Part shown: in pieces, positions 27,901-36,722 of the stretch
How the letters are laid out: each line of letters starts with the position of its first letter
Numbering within the stretch: position 1 is the stretch's first letter
Assembly: GCF_003931855.1 (NCBI RefSeq)
Contig: NZ_CP034248.1
Span: 3,968,001-4,032,000, forward strand
Direction of reading: 5' to 3'
DNA: 64,000 bases
From: Paenibacillus lentus
GTDB lineage: Bacteria > Bacillota > Bacilli > Paenibacillales > Paenibacillaceae
Made by a program: the position numbers and the translations under genes
Notes under the pieces: model-generated
The model's database searches: none
Told to the model about the DNA's origin: nothing
What the model saw: the letters and a program-made list of their open reading frames with translations, nothing else

Positions 27901-28546
27901 TATAACGAAGCGCCTTCTCCGATTGCTCCTTCAAAGGCCCGATTTGATCTTCTAATTCACTGACCAGATCGTGAATACGCAGCAGATTTTGTTCCGTATC
28001 ATCGAGTTTGCGCCGGGCATCCCGTTTACGGCTTTTATATTTAACAATCCCGGAGGCCTCTTCAAAAATTCCTCGTCGATCCTCAGAACGTGTACTTAAA
28101 ATTTCTTCAATACGTCCTTGGCCGATAATTGAATAGGCTTCTTTTCCGATCCCCGTATCCATGAACAGCTCGGTAATGTCCTTCAAGCGACAGGATTGCT
28201 TATTGATCATGTACTCGCTATCCCCGCTGCGATGAACCCGCCGCGTTACTGTCACTTCACTGAAATCCAACGGAAGCGCATGATCCGTGTTATCAAGGGT
28301 CAGAGAGACTTCTCCGTAATTCACCGCTTTACGCGAGTCGCTGCCCGCAAAAATAATATCTTCCATTTTGCCGCCGCGGAGCGACTTGGCACTCTGTTCG
28401 CCCAACACCCAACGTATGCCGTCCGAGATATTACTTTTTCCGCTCCCGTTAGGGCCAACTACAGCCGTAATGCCACGTACAAATTCCATTTCCGTTTTGT
28501 CGGCAAAAGATTTAAATCCTGCTAACTCGATCCGTTTCAAAAACAT
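24974..28546 (-). CDS. smc: Chromosome segregation ATPase SMC
   Basis: The core of the SMC-ScpAB condensin. Walker A (VVGPNGSGKSNISDGIRWVL) lies near residue 32. Two long coiled-coil arms flank a hinge around residues 510-650 (SLLGGVHGAVAELI, NAGGSMTGGS). The C-terminal head has LQLLSGGERALTAMALLFAI and Walker B FCVLDEVEAALDE. I start it at ATG 28546 (MFLKRIELAGFKSFADK), giving 1190 residues as in Bacillus. It follows rnc. Confidence 0.96.
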   Translation of the reverse strand: MFLKRIELAGFKSFADKTEMEFVRGITAVVGPNGSGKSNISDGIRWVLGEQSAKSLRGGKMEDIIFAGSDSRKAVNYGEVSLTLDNTDHALPLDFSEVTVTRRVHRSGDSEYMINKQSCRLKDITELFMDTGIGKEAYSIIGQGRIEEILSTRSEDRRGIFEEASGIVKYKSRKRDARRKLDDTEQNLLRIHDLVSELEDQIGPLKEQSEKALRYKELREELKHKEISLYVHQIEKIHETWSEANAKLAKLQEEQLALSTIVSAHDAKLESDRLALRQIEEHIDVLQGQLLEYSESFEKSEGFGEVLKEREKNLIQNREQLRQSLAVNEERYAQRAEEMNALSEKFAEAEKQLNELRTELSAEEVKLIGVTGGISQAQEEALKGQLLETMNEMAEARNEIRYADQQKESVQRRMDRSEEEGLKWQEDLARLKGRKADLERVLSRLSKEIADLRSRYITESERHQSLQKLAEESSTNIRKWEQRREALISRRDTMKEMEEDFDGFILGVKEVLKASRKSLLGGVHGAVAELIRVPEKLELAVETALGAAMQHIVMENEAVSRQAIAFLKQRQLGRATFLPLDVIRPRQISAADKRTLEEAEGFIGIGAELVGHDPRYANIVGSLLGSVVFASDLERANKMAARCQYRFRIVTLEGDVVNAGGSMTGGSQHRKNSNLLGRKRQLDQLAGDIRESEEMLEKLRLGMNDVRAQMKQCEQELDKLREAGDSKRAEEQSQTSELKQVKHELRHVSEQFELYGQEKGHYAQEIEELVKSKAAAEARLQELEKEEQTIRQSIQAAEFARKANESVKEELQHQLTGLKVREGKLDQECNSLREQLQRSEEEFEIQKKELEQNRSILQSIEADLKQNEIQSVNQREEMNDFRLKKERTSEQLEMERASRIVLVKKLEDGESETKEQRIGLKAVEEQLRQTEIQANRLDVELDNILHKLSEEYELSFELAKQRYAVPEDVPQTQGEVKELKRQITLLGEVNLGAIDEYERVSERYQFLTEQKDDLIEAKTTLYQVIKEMDDEMSKRFKITFDAIRKEFGTVFTKLFGGGRADLVLIDPDNLLETGIDVVAQPPGKKLQNLQLLSGGERALTAMALLFAILHVKPVPFCVLDEVEAALDEANVARFAQYLREFSEQTQFIVVTHRKGTMEEADVLYGVTMEEGGVSKLVSVKLEDEETVEIA

Positions 28547-28601
28547 ACCTTCACGATCACCTCTAGCAACTATTGTAACATACAAAAAAGCTGAATGGGA
28601 C

Positions 28602-28639
28602 AAGCAAAACGTCCCCGTGCGGCAGGCAACGGGGACGTT
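28602..28639 (-). terminator. Terminator-like hairpin between rnc and smc
   Basis: On the minus strand AACGTCCCCGT pairs perfectly with ACGGGGACGTT (11 bp), then TTTTGCTTGT. It may limit read-through from the fab-rnc operon into smc. Confidence 0.6.
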
Positions 28640-28660
28640 CCATCAACATCGATTCAATTG

Positions 28661-29359
28661 TCATTCATACGAAGATTTCAAACGTTCTAACGCCACTGCG
28701 GCAGCCTGCTGTTCAGCTTCCTTCTTGGAACGCCCAGTTCCTTGCCCCAGTGCCCGACCATCCATGGAAACCTCGGAGACAAACTCGCGTTCATGGGCCG
28801 GTCCACGCTCCTCCACGATCCGGTACTCAAGCACCCCCATATTATGATGCTGCGTGAGTTCCTGCAGTTCAGTCTTATAGTCCGTAGTCTGGAGCTTCCC
28901 ATTAAGCGTAAATTGAGAGAATACATATTGATGAAGAAAGGCATTAACAGCCTTCAAGCCTTGATCCAGATAAAGGGCACCGATGAACGATTCGAATACA
29001 TCCGCCAGCAAAGCCGGGCGGGTTCGTCCCCCGGTTAATTCCTCTCCTTTTCCGAGCAATACGTATTTGCCAAACTCCAGGCTCTCGGCGAATTTCACCA
29101 AAGAAGGCTCGCATACGATCGCTGCCCGAAGCTTGGTCAATTCTCCCTCAGGACGATCCGGAAACATCCGATACAAATGCTCGGATACGGTCAGCTCCAG
29201 GACAGCGTCGCCCAGAAACTCTAGACGCTCGTTATCCTGATGCTGGCTGAACCGATGTTCATTCACATATGATGCATGGGTAAAGGCCTGTTTCAACAGC
29301 TGTCGGTTTTGGAATACAATTTGAAGTTTGTGCTGTAACTGCTTCAGATCTCCACTCAA
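28661..29359 (-). CDS. rnc: Ribonuclease III
   Basis: It cleaves double-stranded RNA in rRNA and mRNA processing. The RNase III signature [20 protein letters not shown] is present with the second acidic cluster [15 protein letters not shown]. The C-terminal dsRNA-binding domain follows ([29 protein letters not shown]). At 232 residues it is normal. The start is a TTG with AAGGGGT upstream. It is 12 bp after fabF. Confidence 0.96.
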   Translation of the reverse strand: MSGDLKQLQHKLQIVFQNRQLLKQAFTHASYVNEHRFSQHQDNERLEFLGDAVLELTVSEHLYRMFPDRPEGELTKLRAAIVCEPSLVKFAESLEFGKYVLLGKGEELTGGRTRPALLADVFESFIGALYLDQGLKAVNAFLHQYVFSQFTLNGKLQTTDYKTELQELTQHHNMGVLEYRIVEERGPAHEREFVSEVSMDGRALGQGTGRSKKEAEQQAAAVALERLKSSYE

Positions 29360-29371
29360 CAGACTGACCCC

Positions 29372-30610
29372 TTATGCTTCAAATTTCTTCAGAACAATGG
29401 TGGCATTATGCCCTCCAAATCCGAAGGAGTTGGACATAGCTACAGTAACATTCGCTGGTCTAGCTTGGTTAGGCACGTAATCCAAATCGCATTCCGGATC
29501 CTGATTTTCCAGATTGATCGTCGGCGCGATCATTCCATTCTTAATCGTCAAGCCGCAAATAACGGCCTCCACACCACCGGCAGCCCCGAGCAGATGGCCC
29601 GTCATCGACTTGGTCGAGCTGACGGCAATCTTGCGAGCATGATCACCAAGGGCTTCCTTAATAGCAAGCGTCTCAGAGCGATCACCTACAGGCGTTGATG
29701 TTCCATGTGCATTAATATAATCTACCTCATTCGCAGCAATGCCTGCATCGCGAATAGCCATTTCCATACAGCGACGCGCTCCATTCGGATCTGGATCGGT
29801 CATATGATGCGCATCCGCGCTCAAACCATAACCAATCACTTCCCCGTAAATTCTCGCGCCTCGCTTCTGGGCATGCTCCAACGATTCAAGCACAAGAACC
29901 CCTGATCCTTCGCCCATAACAAACCCATCGCGTCCTGTATCGAATGGACGGCTCGCCTTTTCGGGCTCCTCATTACGAGTCGACATCGCCCGCATCGAGC
30001 AGAATCCGGCGAGACCAGTCGGTCTGATCGTCGCTTCTGCGCCGCCGCAAATCATGACATCGGCGTCACCACGTTGAATCAATTTATACGAATCGCCAAT
30101 GGAATGAGTTCCGGTCGCGCACGCCGTTACAGCTGTACTGTTAGGTCCTTTAGCTCCGAACAGTATCGACACGTGGCCGGAAGCCATGTTTGCAATCATC
30201 ATCGGAATAAAGAATGGACTTACACGCTTCGGTCCCTTCTGCAGCAAAATATTATGCTGGTCTTCCCATGTTCCTAGGCCGCCAATACCTGAACCGATAA
30301 TAACGCCAACACGCTCTGGATCAACTTGTTCACCAATCACGAGGCCGCTGTCTTTTATAGCATTCGTAGCCGCCGCTGCCGCAAATTGAACAAAACGATC
30401 CATTTTGCGGGCATCCTTACGGTCCACGTAATCTTCGACATTGAAGTCCTTCACCGAGGCAGCGATCCGGGTCGGATATTCGCTAACATCAAATGATTCG
30501 ATAGCGGATACCCCCGATTTCCCTGCCGTTAGATTATTCCAGAACGTATCCAAGTCTTGACCGAGGGATGTTACGACTCCCATGCCGGTTATTACCACTC
30601 TATGCTTCAA
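29372..30610 (-). CDS. fabF: 3-oxoacyl-[ACP] synthase II (FabF)
   Basis: The elongating condensing enzyme of type II fatty acid synthesis. It has the thiolase fold with the acyl-accepting Cys in [14 protein letters not shown], active His residues in [11 protein letters not shown] and [10 protein letters not shown], and the NSFGFGGHN loop. I place the start at TTG 30610 ([13 protein letters not shown]) because AGGTGAG is 6 bases upstream. An in-frame GTG two codons earlier overlaps that site. It follows acpP after a hairpin. Confidence 0.95.
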   Translation of the reverse strand: MKHRVVITGMGVVTSLGQDLDTFWNNLTAGKSGVSAIESFDVSEYPTRIAASVKDFNVEDYVDRKDARKMDRFVQFAAAAATNAIKDSGLVIGEQVDPERVGVIIGSGIGGLGTWEDQHNILLQKGPKRVSPFFIPMMIANMASGHVSILFGAKGPNSTAVTACATGTHSIGDSYKLIQRGDADVMICGGAEATIRPTGLAGFCSMRAMSTRNEEPEKASRPFDTGRDGFVMGEGSGVLVLESLEHAQKRGARIYGEVIGYGLSADAHHMTDPDPNGARRCMEMAIRDAGIAANEVDYINAHGTSTPVGDRSETLAIKEALGDHARKIAVSSTKSMTGHLLGAAGGVEAVICGLTIKNGMIAPTINLENQDPECDLDYVPNQARPANVTVAMSNSFGFGGHNATIVLKKFEA

Positions 30611-30691
30611 ACACACTCACCTCGTATAGATCTCATGTGCAATTATAATGTTCTTAACCATGTTATTCGTCGTCTTGCAAAAGATGAGGAG

Positions 30692-30722
30692 AAGTCCCGC
30701 CTACAAAGGAGGTACGGGACTT
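30692..30722 (-). terminator. Hairpin between acpP and fabF
   Basis: On the minus strand AAGTCCCG pairs with CGGGACTT across 15 bases, followed by a pyrimidine-rich but not T-rich stretch. It may stabilise or partly terminate the acpP message, which is needed in large excess over FabF. Confidence 0.4.
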
Positions 30723-30731
30723 TGAATGACA

Positions 30732-30965
30732 TTAGGTATGAGATTGTATGTAGTTTACAACTTCACCTACAGTCGTAATCTTCTCAGCATCTTCATCTGA
30801 AATTTCCAAATCGAACTCATCTTCGAGTTCCATTACCAATTCGACTACATCGAGCGAATCAGCACCTAGGTCATCTTTGAAAGACGCTTCAAGCGTCACT
30901 TCAGCTTCATCTGCGCCGAGGCGATCCACTACAATACGTTTTACGCGCTCCAATACATCGGACAT
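30732..30965 (-). CDS. acpP: Acyl carrier protein
   Basis: A 77-residue acidic four-helix protein that carries growing acyl chains on phosphopantetheine. The attachment serine is in [20 protein letters not shown] 30965 ([12 protein letters not shown]) is preceded by AAGGAGGAGGTGA; an ATG three codons earlier overlaps that site. It lies between fabG and fabF. Confidence 0.97.
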   Translation of the reverse strand: MSDVLERVKRIVVDRLGADEAEVTLEASFKDDLGADSLDVVELVMELEDEFDLEISDEDAEKITTVGEVVNYIQSHT

Positions 30966-31033
30966 CCGGTTCACCTCCTCCTTCGTATTATACGAAAATT
31001 AAAATCAAAATGCCATAGAGCTAGGATGATAAA

Positions 31034-31783
31034 TCACATATACATCCCGCCGTCTACATGCAGTGTTTGACCAGTCATGTAGGATGCAGCGTCGGAAGCC
31101 AGGAACACCGCGACTTTTGCGATTTCTTCAGGCTGGCCAAGACGGGATAGCGGAATATCGGCAAGTAAATTTTGCTTCAGATCTTCCGATAACTGATCCG
31201 TCATATCCGTCGCTATAAAACCCGGTGCAATGCAATTCACTGTAATATTCCGGCTCGCCAGCTCACGCGCAGACGATTTGGTCAAGCCAATAACTCCGGC
31301 CTTAGCCGCCACATAGTTCGCCTGTCCGGCATTGCCTAGCACGCCTACGACCGAAGATATGTTAATGATGCGACCAGACCGCTGCTTCATCATTGGACGA
31401 GTAACCGCCTTAATACCATTGAATACGCCCTTCAAGTTCGTCTCAATGACTTCGTCGAACTCTTCTTCTTTCATACGCATAATTAGATTATCTCTAGTAA
31501 TTCCAGCGTTATTCACTAAAATATCAATTCGGCCCCATGTGTCCAAGGTCTGCTTAACGATGGCCTCAAATTGCGCGCTGTCCCCGACATGGCCTTTGAC
31601 GGCAAATGCCTCTACACCAAGCGCCTTAATCTCGCTAACGACGCGAGCAGCCGCTTCTTCATTGCCCGCATAATTAACCGCTACATTTGCTCCTGCTTCG
31701 GCCAGCGCAAACGCAATAGCGCGTCCAATGCCGCGGGAAGCTCCAGTTACCAGAGCGGTCTGACCACTTAGCAATTTCGTCAT
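31034..31783 (-). CDS. fabG: 3-oxoacyl-[ACP] reductase FabG
   Basis: An NADPH-dependent short-chain dehydrogenase for the first reduction of the elongation cycle. It has the cofactor motif [23 protein letters not shown], the catalytic Ser in [15 protein letters not shown] and [13 protein letters not shown] (Tyr and Lys). It also has the FabG-type ending [17 protein letters not shown]. The 249-residue length is typical. ATG follows GAAAGGAGAG. Confidence 0.96.
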   Translation of the reverse strand: MTKLLSGQTALVTGASRGIGRAIAFALAEAGANVAVNYAGNEEAAARVVSEIKALGVEAFAVKGHVGDSAQFEAIVKQTLDTWGRIDILVNNAGITRDNLIMRMKEEEFDEVIETNLKGVFNGIKAVTRPMMKQRSGRIINISSVVGVLGNAGQANYVAAKAGVIGLTKSSARELASRNITVNCIAPGFIATDMTDQLSEDLKQNLLADIPLSRLGQPEEIAKVAVFLASDAASYMTGQTLHVDGGMYM

Positions 31784-31886
31784 TGTACTCTCTCCTTTCC
31801 TAGGATAAACGAAATGATTTATTCGCCTGACCTTCAGATTTTTTATTCGGATGACTGCCCTTTAACCAAGGCGCCTCCTCGTAAAA

Positions 31887-32822
31887 CTACAGCAGTGATG
31901 CCGCCGTTTGGTTCAGACTCTCCAGGCTATTTACATTGTAGGTTGCAACGCCTCGGTTTATTTTCTTCATCAGTCCGGTTAACACGCTACCAGGTCCAAT
32001 TTCTACAAAAGTATCCACGCCCTGTTCCAACAGCCAAGCAATGCTATCTTCCCAAAGAACAGGTGAATACACTTGTTCCACAAGCAATTTGGAAATGTCC
32101 GCGGCGCTCTGAACTGCTTCAGCCGTCACGTTGGCCACAACAGGGACGGACGCATCATGAATCGTTATTTGCTGCAGCTTGCCAGCAAGACGCTCAGCAG
32201 CCGATTTCATTAGCGACGAATGGAAAGGACCGCTGACTTCGAGTGGAATCGACCGTTTGGCACCGATTTCCTTCACGCGCTCGGCCACGGCAGCGACGCC
32301 CTCACGACTACCGGAAACCACAATTTGTCCCGGGCAGTTGACGTTCGCAAGTTCTACCAGATTCCCGCCTGCCGTAATTTCAGCGCACAAACTAGCCAAT
32401 GCCCCCCGTTCTCCGCCGAGCACCGCAGCCATCGCTCCTTGTCCGCCTGGAACGGCTTGCTCCATAAACTCGCCACGCGCCCGTACGGTAGAGACCGCAT
32501 CGCTGAAGTTAAGTGATCCAGTAGCCGTCAAAGCACTGTACTCCCCAAGGCTATGCCCCGCTACGAAGTCTGGACGCATCCCTTTAGCCGCAAAAGCTTG
32601 ATACAACGCTACACTAGTCGTCAGCAGAGCAGGCTGCGTATTCGCTGTCTGCTTCAAATCTGTTTCAGGGCCTTCGAATATAAGCCGGGACAACGGAAAG
32701 CCTAGAACTTCATCCGCTTGGTCGAATAATTGCCGAGCCTCCGGTACTGATTCATAGATGTCCCTACCCATTCCTACACTTTGAGAACCTTGTCCCGGAA
32801 ATATAAATGCGAGCTTACCCAT
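31887..32822 (-). CDS. fabD: Malonyl-CoA:ACP transacylase FabD
   Basis: It loads malonate onto ACP. The serine hydrolase motif GHSLGEYSAL is present (about residue 92), with FPGQGSQSVGMG at the start, the active His in EVSGPFHSSLM and the ending VEIGPGSVLTGLMKKI. At 311 residues it is standard. The ribosome site AAGGAGTG is rather far (about 13 bases) from the ATG. It is followed by fabG after about 100 bp. Confidence 0.96.
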   Translation of the reverse strand: MGKLAFIFPGQGSQSVGMGRDIYESVPEARQLFDQADEVLGFPLSRLIFEGPETDLKQTANTQPALLTTSVALYQAFAAKGMRPDFVAGHSLGEYSALTATGSLNFSDAVSTVRARGEFMEQAVPGGQGAMAAVLGGERGALASLCAEITAGGNLVELANVNCPGQIVVSGSREGVAAVAERVKEIGAKRSIPLEVSGPFHSSLMKSAAERLAGKLQQITIHDASVPVVANVTAEAVQSAADISKLLVEQVYSPVLWEDSIAWLLEQGVDTFVEIGPGSVLTGLMKKINRGVATYNVNSLESLNQTAASLL

Positions 32823-32913
32823 AAATTATGTCAGCACTCCTTCTCCCTAGAAACCATACAAAGATCGTTGTTACATTTAGATCAGACTGTGCACTGCATG
32901 CCAGCGATCATGC

Positions 32914-33903
32914 TCACCAGACAAGAACAGATGCGCCCCAGGTCAGACCGCCGCCAAAGCCTACGAGAAGCAAAGTATCGCCTTCTTTAACGCGCCCTTC
33001 CTCCACAGCTTCCACAAGCGCCAGCGGAATTGATGCTGCCGACGTATTGGCGTATTTATCTACGTTTATGACACATTTCTCTTCCGGCAAATCCAGCCGC
33101 TGCATAGCTGATTGAATGATCCGGATGTTAGCCTGATGCGGAACGAATAAATCGATCTCGCTCTTGTCCTTTCCAGCTTTACGCAGCACTTCTTCCGTAG
33201 CCGCCCCCATGACCCGGACAGCGAATTTGAACACTTCACGACCATTCATATAAATAAAATGTTTGCCACTGCGCACCGTCTCCTCGCTAGCCGGACAGCG
33301 CGAACCGCCACCTTCCAGCTTAAGCAGTTCTCCGCCTGCTCCTTCTGCCCCCAGATCAAAGGAAAGGAAGCCTCTTCCTTCGGGAACCTCACCGAGCACG
33401 ACAGCCCCTGCCCCATCGCCAAACAGTACGCAGGTATTTCGATCGGTATAATCCGTAATACGAGACAAGGCGTCCGCTCCGATGATGAGCGCATTGTTGT
33501 ACATACCAGTTTGGATGAAGCCATTGGCCGTAGCCAAGCTGTATACGAATCCAGAGCAAGCCGCCGATAGATCAAAAGCCGCCGCCTTCTTCGCCCCAAG
33601 CTTCTCCTGCAAAATACATGCCGTAGACGGAAACGTCATATCCGGCGTTACTGTAGCCACAATGATCAATTCTAAATCTTCTGCAGCCAGACCTGCTGAT
33701 TTCAATGCTTTCACAGCGGCTTCATATGCCAAATCTGATGTTGCCTGATTAGGAGCCGCGATGTGACGCTCGCGAATTCCCGTCCGCGATACGATCCATT
33801 CGTCATTGGTTTCTACCATCGTCTCCAATTCGGCATTCGTTAACACTCGTTCAGGTACGTACTTCCCAGTCCCTATGATGCCTACTGAACGTAATTTCAT
33901 CAT
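32914..33903 (-). CDS. fabH: 3-oxoacyl-[ACP] synthase III (FabH)
   Basis: The initiating condensing enzyme, which sets straight- or branched-chain fatty acid starters. The active Cys is in [19 protein letters not shown]. His and Asn lie in [10 protein letters not shown] and [17 protein letters not shown]. The C terminus reads [18 protein letters not shown]. At 329 residues it is full length. Its ATG overlaps the plsX stop by four bases (ATGA), so translation is coupled. Confidence 0.96.
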   Translation of the reverse strand: MMKLRSVGIIGTGKYVPERVLTNAELETMVETNDEWIVSRTGIRERHIAAPNQATSDLAYEAAVKALKSAGLAAEDLELIIVATVTPDMTFPSTACILQEKLGAKKAAAFDLSAACSGFVYSLATANGFIQTGMYNNALIIGADALSRITDYTDRNTCVLFGDGAGAVVLGEVPEGRGFLSFDLGAEGAGGELLKLEGGGSRCPASEETVRSGKHFIYMNGREVFKFAVRVMGAATEEVLRKAGKDKSEIDLFVPHQANIRIIQSAMQRLDLPEEKCVINVDKYANTSAASIPLALVEAVEEGRVKEGDTLLLVGFGGGLTWGASVLVW

Positions 33904-34904
33904 TCTACCACTCGCTTCCCGATGATTTCCTGTGCAATGCTCTCTGTCAATCGACTCTGAATAGCCACTCTTGCCTGCCTTACTGCATTCTTAATCGCTT
34001 CGCCGTCCGAGGAGCCATGCCCCTTAACGACTAGCCCGCTAAGTCCAAGTAGCGGGGCTCCGCCATGCTCCTTATAGTCCAGTGTCTTCTTCAATCCGTG
34101 AAGCGAAGGCATCAATAGAGCGGCTGCCAGCTTGTTCTTCAACGATTTGGAAAACTCCTGCTTCAGAATCGAGAATATCGTCCCGGCCGTTCCTTCCAGC
34201 GATTTAAGTAAAATATTGCCAGCGAAACCGTCGCACACAAGCACATCACATGCGCCTGTCAGGATATCCCTCGCCTCAACATTACCTACGAAATGAACCG
34301 GGAGCTGTTCAATCAGCGGATAAGCTGCCTTCGTGAGCTCATTCCCCTTCATTTCCTCCGTTCCGACATTCAGGAGGCCAACGCGCGGTTTGTGGATACC
34401 ATGTACCTTCTCCCGATAAATGCTGCCCATAAGCGCATATTGAGCTAAGTGTTCCGGCTTCGCATCCATATTCGCGCCAAGATCGAGCGCCAGCACACCC
34501 CGCTCGTCCACTGTCGGAATCATCGGCGCCAAGGCCGGACGCTCAATGCCGTTCATCCGTCCTACAACAAGCAACCCGGTCGTCATCAACGCGCCTGTAT
34601 TGCCCGCCGATATCATCGCTTCCGCTTCACCCTCACGCACAAGCCTGCCGGCAACGACCATGGACGCATCTTTCTTGCGTCGCACCGCCCGCACAGGCTC
34701 ATCATCCGCTTCTATCACTTCAGCGGCATGTAGAATCCTTAGATTAGTAGGTGTCTCCGTGCCTTTCAACAGCGGCTCCAGCTGCCCCTGATCGCCAACG
34801 AGAATAATTTCAATGTCATTCCACTCCTTGGCCGCCGCCAAGGCACCTTCTACTGTGCTCTTCGGCGCGTGGTCACCGCCCATGGCATCAATGGCGATTC
34901 TCAT
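33900..34904 (-). CDS. plsX: Phosphate acyltransferase PlsX
   Basis: It converts acyl-ACP to acyl-phosphate for phosphatidic acid synthesis with PlsY. It has [20 protein letters not shown] at the N terminus, [19 protein letters not shown] in the centre and [20 protein letters not shown] near the end. The 334-residue length is standard. It overlaps the end of fapR by 17 bp and fabH by 4 bp, which marks a tight operon. Confidence 0.96.
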   Translation of the reverse strand: MRIAIDAMGGDHAPKSTVEGALAAAKEWNDIEIILVGDQGQLEPLLKGTETPTNLRILHAAEVIEADDEPVRAVRRKKDASMVVAGRLVREGEAEAMISAGNTGALMTTGLLVVGRMNGIERPALAPMIPTVDERGVLALDLGANMDAKPEHLAQYALMGSIYREKVHGIHKPRVGLLNVGTEEMKGNELTKAAYPLIEQLPVHFVGNVEARDILTGACDVLVCDGFAGNILLKSLEGTAGTIFSILKQEFSKSLKNKLAAALLMPSLHGLKKTLDYKEHGGAPLLGLSGLVVKGHGSSDGEAIKNAVRQARVAIQSRLTESIAQEIIGKRVVE

Positions 34905-35502
34905 GCTGACTTCCTCCTTCGTTGTTGTCTTCTACCGCTGAACGGTAAATGACAAAGTTCCCTTGGAACACCATCTCTTCGCCGACATAAGTGAAGACCT
35001 CTACTTTAGCCTTGCCCTTACTTCCCGAGACTGGGCGCACATACGCTTTGGCGATACATTTCTCGCCCAGATGAACCGGACGGATAAAACGAATATCCGC
35101 CGAAAACGTAAGCGCAATCTCATCGTTTATAACTGCTACAGCCAGTGAATTGGCCTGTGCGAAAATATGATGTCCACGTGCGATGCCTGTCCGTGAAAAG
35201 ACATGCTCCTTGCTAATTTCAAAAATAGATATCCCGCTCTTGTCCAATTGCAAATCAACGATTTCTCCAATAACTTCATGCAGCGGCAATGAACGTACCT
35301 GATCATAGGAACGTTCCGCCATCAGCTTCATCCGTTCTCGAAGCTCAGGAATGCCCAGTTCCATCCGGTCGAGCCGAATCGTCTGAATACTCACCTTCAG
35401 CTGACGGGTCAATTCCTGATCTGTCACAAACGGATTTTCTTCGATCAGTTTGACGAGCTGCTGCTGCCTCGCCCTCTTGGGCAAACGTTCGATGGGTAAC
35501 AC
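34888..35502 (-). CDS. fapR: Fatty acid and phospholipid regulator FapR
   Basis: A malonyl-CoA-responsive repressor of the fap regulon. It has an N-terminal DeoR-like helix-turn-helix ([20 protein letters not shown], then [13 protein letters not shown]) and a C-terminal hot-dog effector domain ([20 protein letters not shown]). At 204 residues it is a little longer than the Bacillus protein because of an extended N terminus. The start is a GTG at 35502 partly overlapped by the GGGGGT ribosome site, so a slightly later start is possible. A FapR operator lies upstream, implying autoregulation. Confidence 0.94.
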   Translation of the reverse strand: MLPIERLPKRARQQQLVKLIEENPFVTDQELTRQLKVSIQTIRLDRMELGIPELRERMKLMAERSYDQVRSLPLHEVIGEIVDLQLDKSGISIFEISKEHVFSRTGIARGHHIFAQANSLAVAVINDEIALTFSADIRFIRPVHLGEKCIAKAYVRPVSGSKGKAKVEVFTYVGEEMVFQGNFVIYRSAVEDNNEGGSQHENRH

Positions 35503-35545
35503 CCCCGAGTGATCACATTATTTTATGTAAAACGAACACATCAGT

Positions 35546-35562
35546 TTAGAACCTGGTACTAA
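35546..35562 (-). promoter_or_regulatory. FapR operator upstream of fapR-plsX-fab operon
   Basis: TTAGAACCTGGTACTAA is a near-perfect match to the FapR palindrome TTAGTACCTRGTACTAA. It overlaps the probable start region of a promoter with TTGCAG, 17 bp and TATCTT on the minus strand (about 35592-35564). FapR binding here would repress the whole lipid operon until malonyl-CoA rises. Confidence 0.8.
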
Positions 35563-35635
35563 GATAGAGTATAAAACATCTCCCTGCAAAAATAAAGAGA
35601 AACTAATCTCCCGACCTAAAATACCCAATAAAAGC

Positions 35636-35671
35636 AATAAAAAACAGCACTTCGTGGAGGAAGTGCTGTTT
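35636..35671 (-). terminator. Terminator after rpmF
   Basis: AAACAGCACTTC pairs perfectly with GAAGTGCTGTTT (12 bp) with loop CTCCAC, and T-rich sequence follows on the minus strand. It ends the yceD-rpmF transcript. Confidence 0.9.
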
Positions 35672-35694
35672 GAGTTCTGAGATATTATCTGGTA

Positions 35695-35868
35695 TTAGCC
35701 TTTGATAACTTCTCTTGCTTTGTATGTTCCGCAAACTTTGCATACGTGGTGAGCAAGCTTCAATTCTCCGCATTGTTCACATTTTACCATGCCCGGCACA
35801 GCCAATTTGAAATGCGTGCGGCGTTTGTCGCGGCGCGTTTTGGACGTTCTCCGTTGAGGTACTGCCAT
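35695..35868 (-). CDS. rpmF: 50S ribosomal protein L32
   Basis: A 57-residue protein reading [20 protein letters not shown] (start), with the zinc-binding cysteine pairs CEQC and CKVC (the C+ form). ATG 35868 is chosen because AAGGAGGTG lies just upstream. It follows yceD by about 50 bp, its conserved partner. Confidence 0.97.
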   Translation of the reverse strand: MAVPQRRTSKTRRDKRRTHFKLAVPGMVKCEQCGELKLAHHVCKVCGTYKAREVIKG

Positions 35869-35920
35869 GGTTCCCACCTCCTTAATGAAGTCAACCTTAT
35901 TACGGTGTCACATTGTAATC

Positions 35921-36439
35921 TCATTTTTTGAAAAAGTCACCTAGCGCTGCCAGCCGCGGATCAATTTGATCCTTTTCGCAGTCGCAATCCCGTTCGTTCA
36001 AGTCCGTCCCGCAGCTTGGACAAAGTCCTTTGCAGTCCTCCTTGCATACGGCAGTGTATGGAAGATTCAGAAGCAATGCTTCCTCAATATATGGACTTAA
36101 ATCCACCTGATCTTCAGCAGTGAACCGAATGTCATCCTCTTCTTCATTCTGCCCTTCTTCTTCGGGGGTGTCAATGCGTTTGAAAGTTTCCTCAAATTCG
36201 ATATCGACTTTACGCTTCAAAGGCTTCAGACAACGAGAGCAGGACATGTCCAATTGCGCGGACAGCGCACCTGTCACCTCGACTACATTCCCTTCCACGT
36301 ATACAGCCGTCAAGTCGCATGCCAGCGGACTGATACCGTGTATGTCTTTACGTCCTTTGACCACATGACTCATATCGAGAGCTTCCTGCAGTTGCTTCGG
36401 CCCATCGTGCGATGCCATCTGGCGAAATTTAAAATTCAT
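35921..36439 (-). CDS. yceD: YceD/DUF177 family protein
   Basis: A 172-residue protein of the YceD family, nearly always next to rpmF and linked in other organisms to 23S rRNA or ribosome assembly. Two cysteine-containing regions are seen: DMSCSRCLKPLKR in the middle, and CKGLCPSCGTDLNERDCDC near the C terminus, both likely metal sites. ATG 36439 follows GGAGTGAT. Confidence 0.92.
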   Translation of the reverse strand: MNFKFRQMASHDGPKQLQEALDMSHVVKGRKDIHGISPLACDLTAVYVEGNVVEVTGALSAQLDMSCSRCLKPLKRKVDIEFEETFKRIDTPEEEGQNEEEDDIRFTAEDQVDLSPYIEEALLLNLPYTAVCKEDCKGLCPSCGTDLNERDCDCEKDQIDPRLAALGDFFKK

Positions 36440-36722
36440 GAGTATCACTCCAAACAAACAAAAATTATTATACCGATTTCAAGTAAGTTTTGTCAACAGC
36501 AAAGCGGGGAATATAGTGGTTGTCTCACCTAATATTACACATCCCTACCGTAAACGTCTATGGACATGCCTCCAAACAACACAGATTACGATAATGGGAT
36601 TTGACCCCACGCTAACGAAATTGTTCGTTGGAGAAAAATATGGGCCATTCCAATCATCTTCAAAAAGGCCCAACCTTCATGGTATAGTCAAGTCATAAAT
36701 CATAGGCCTGTAAAGGTGGTAT

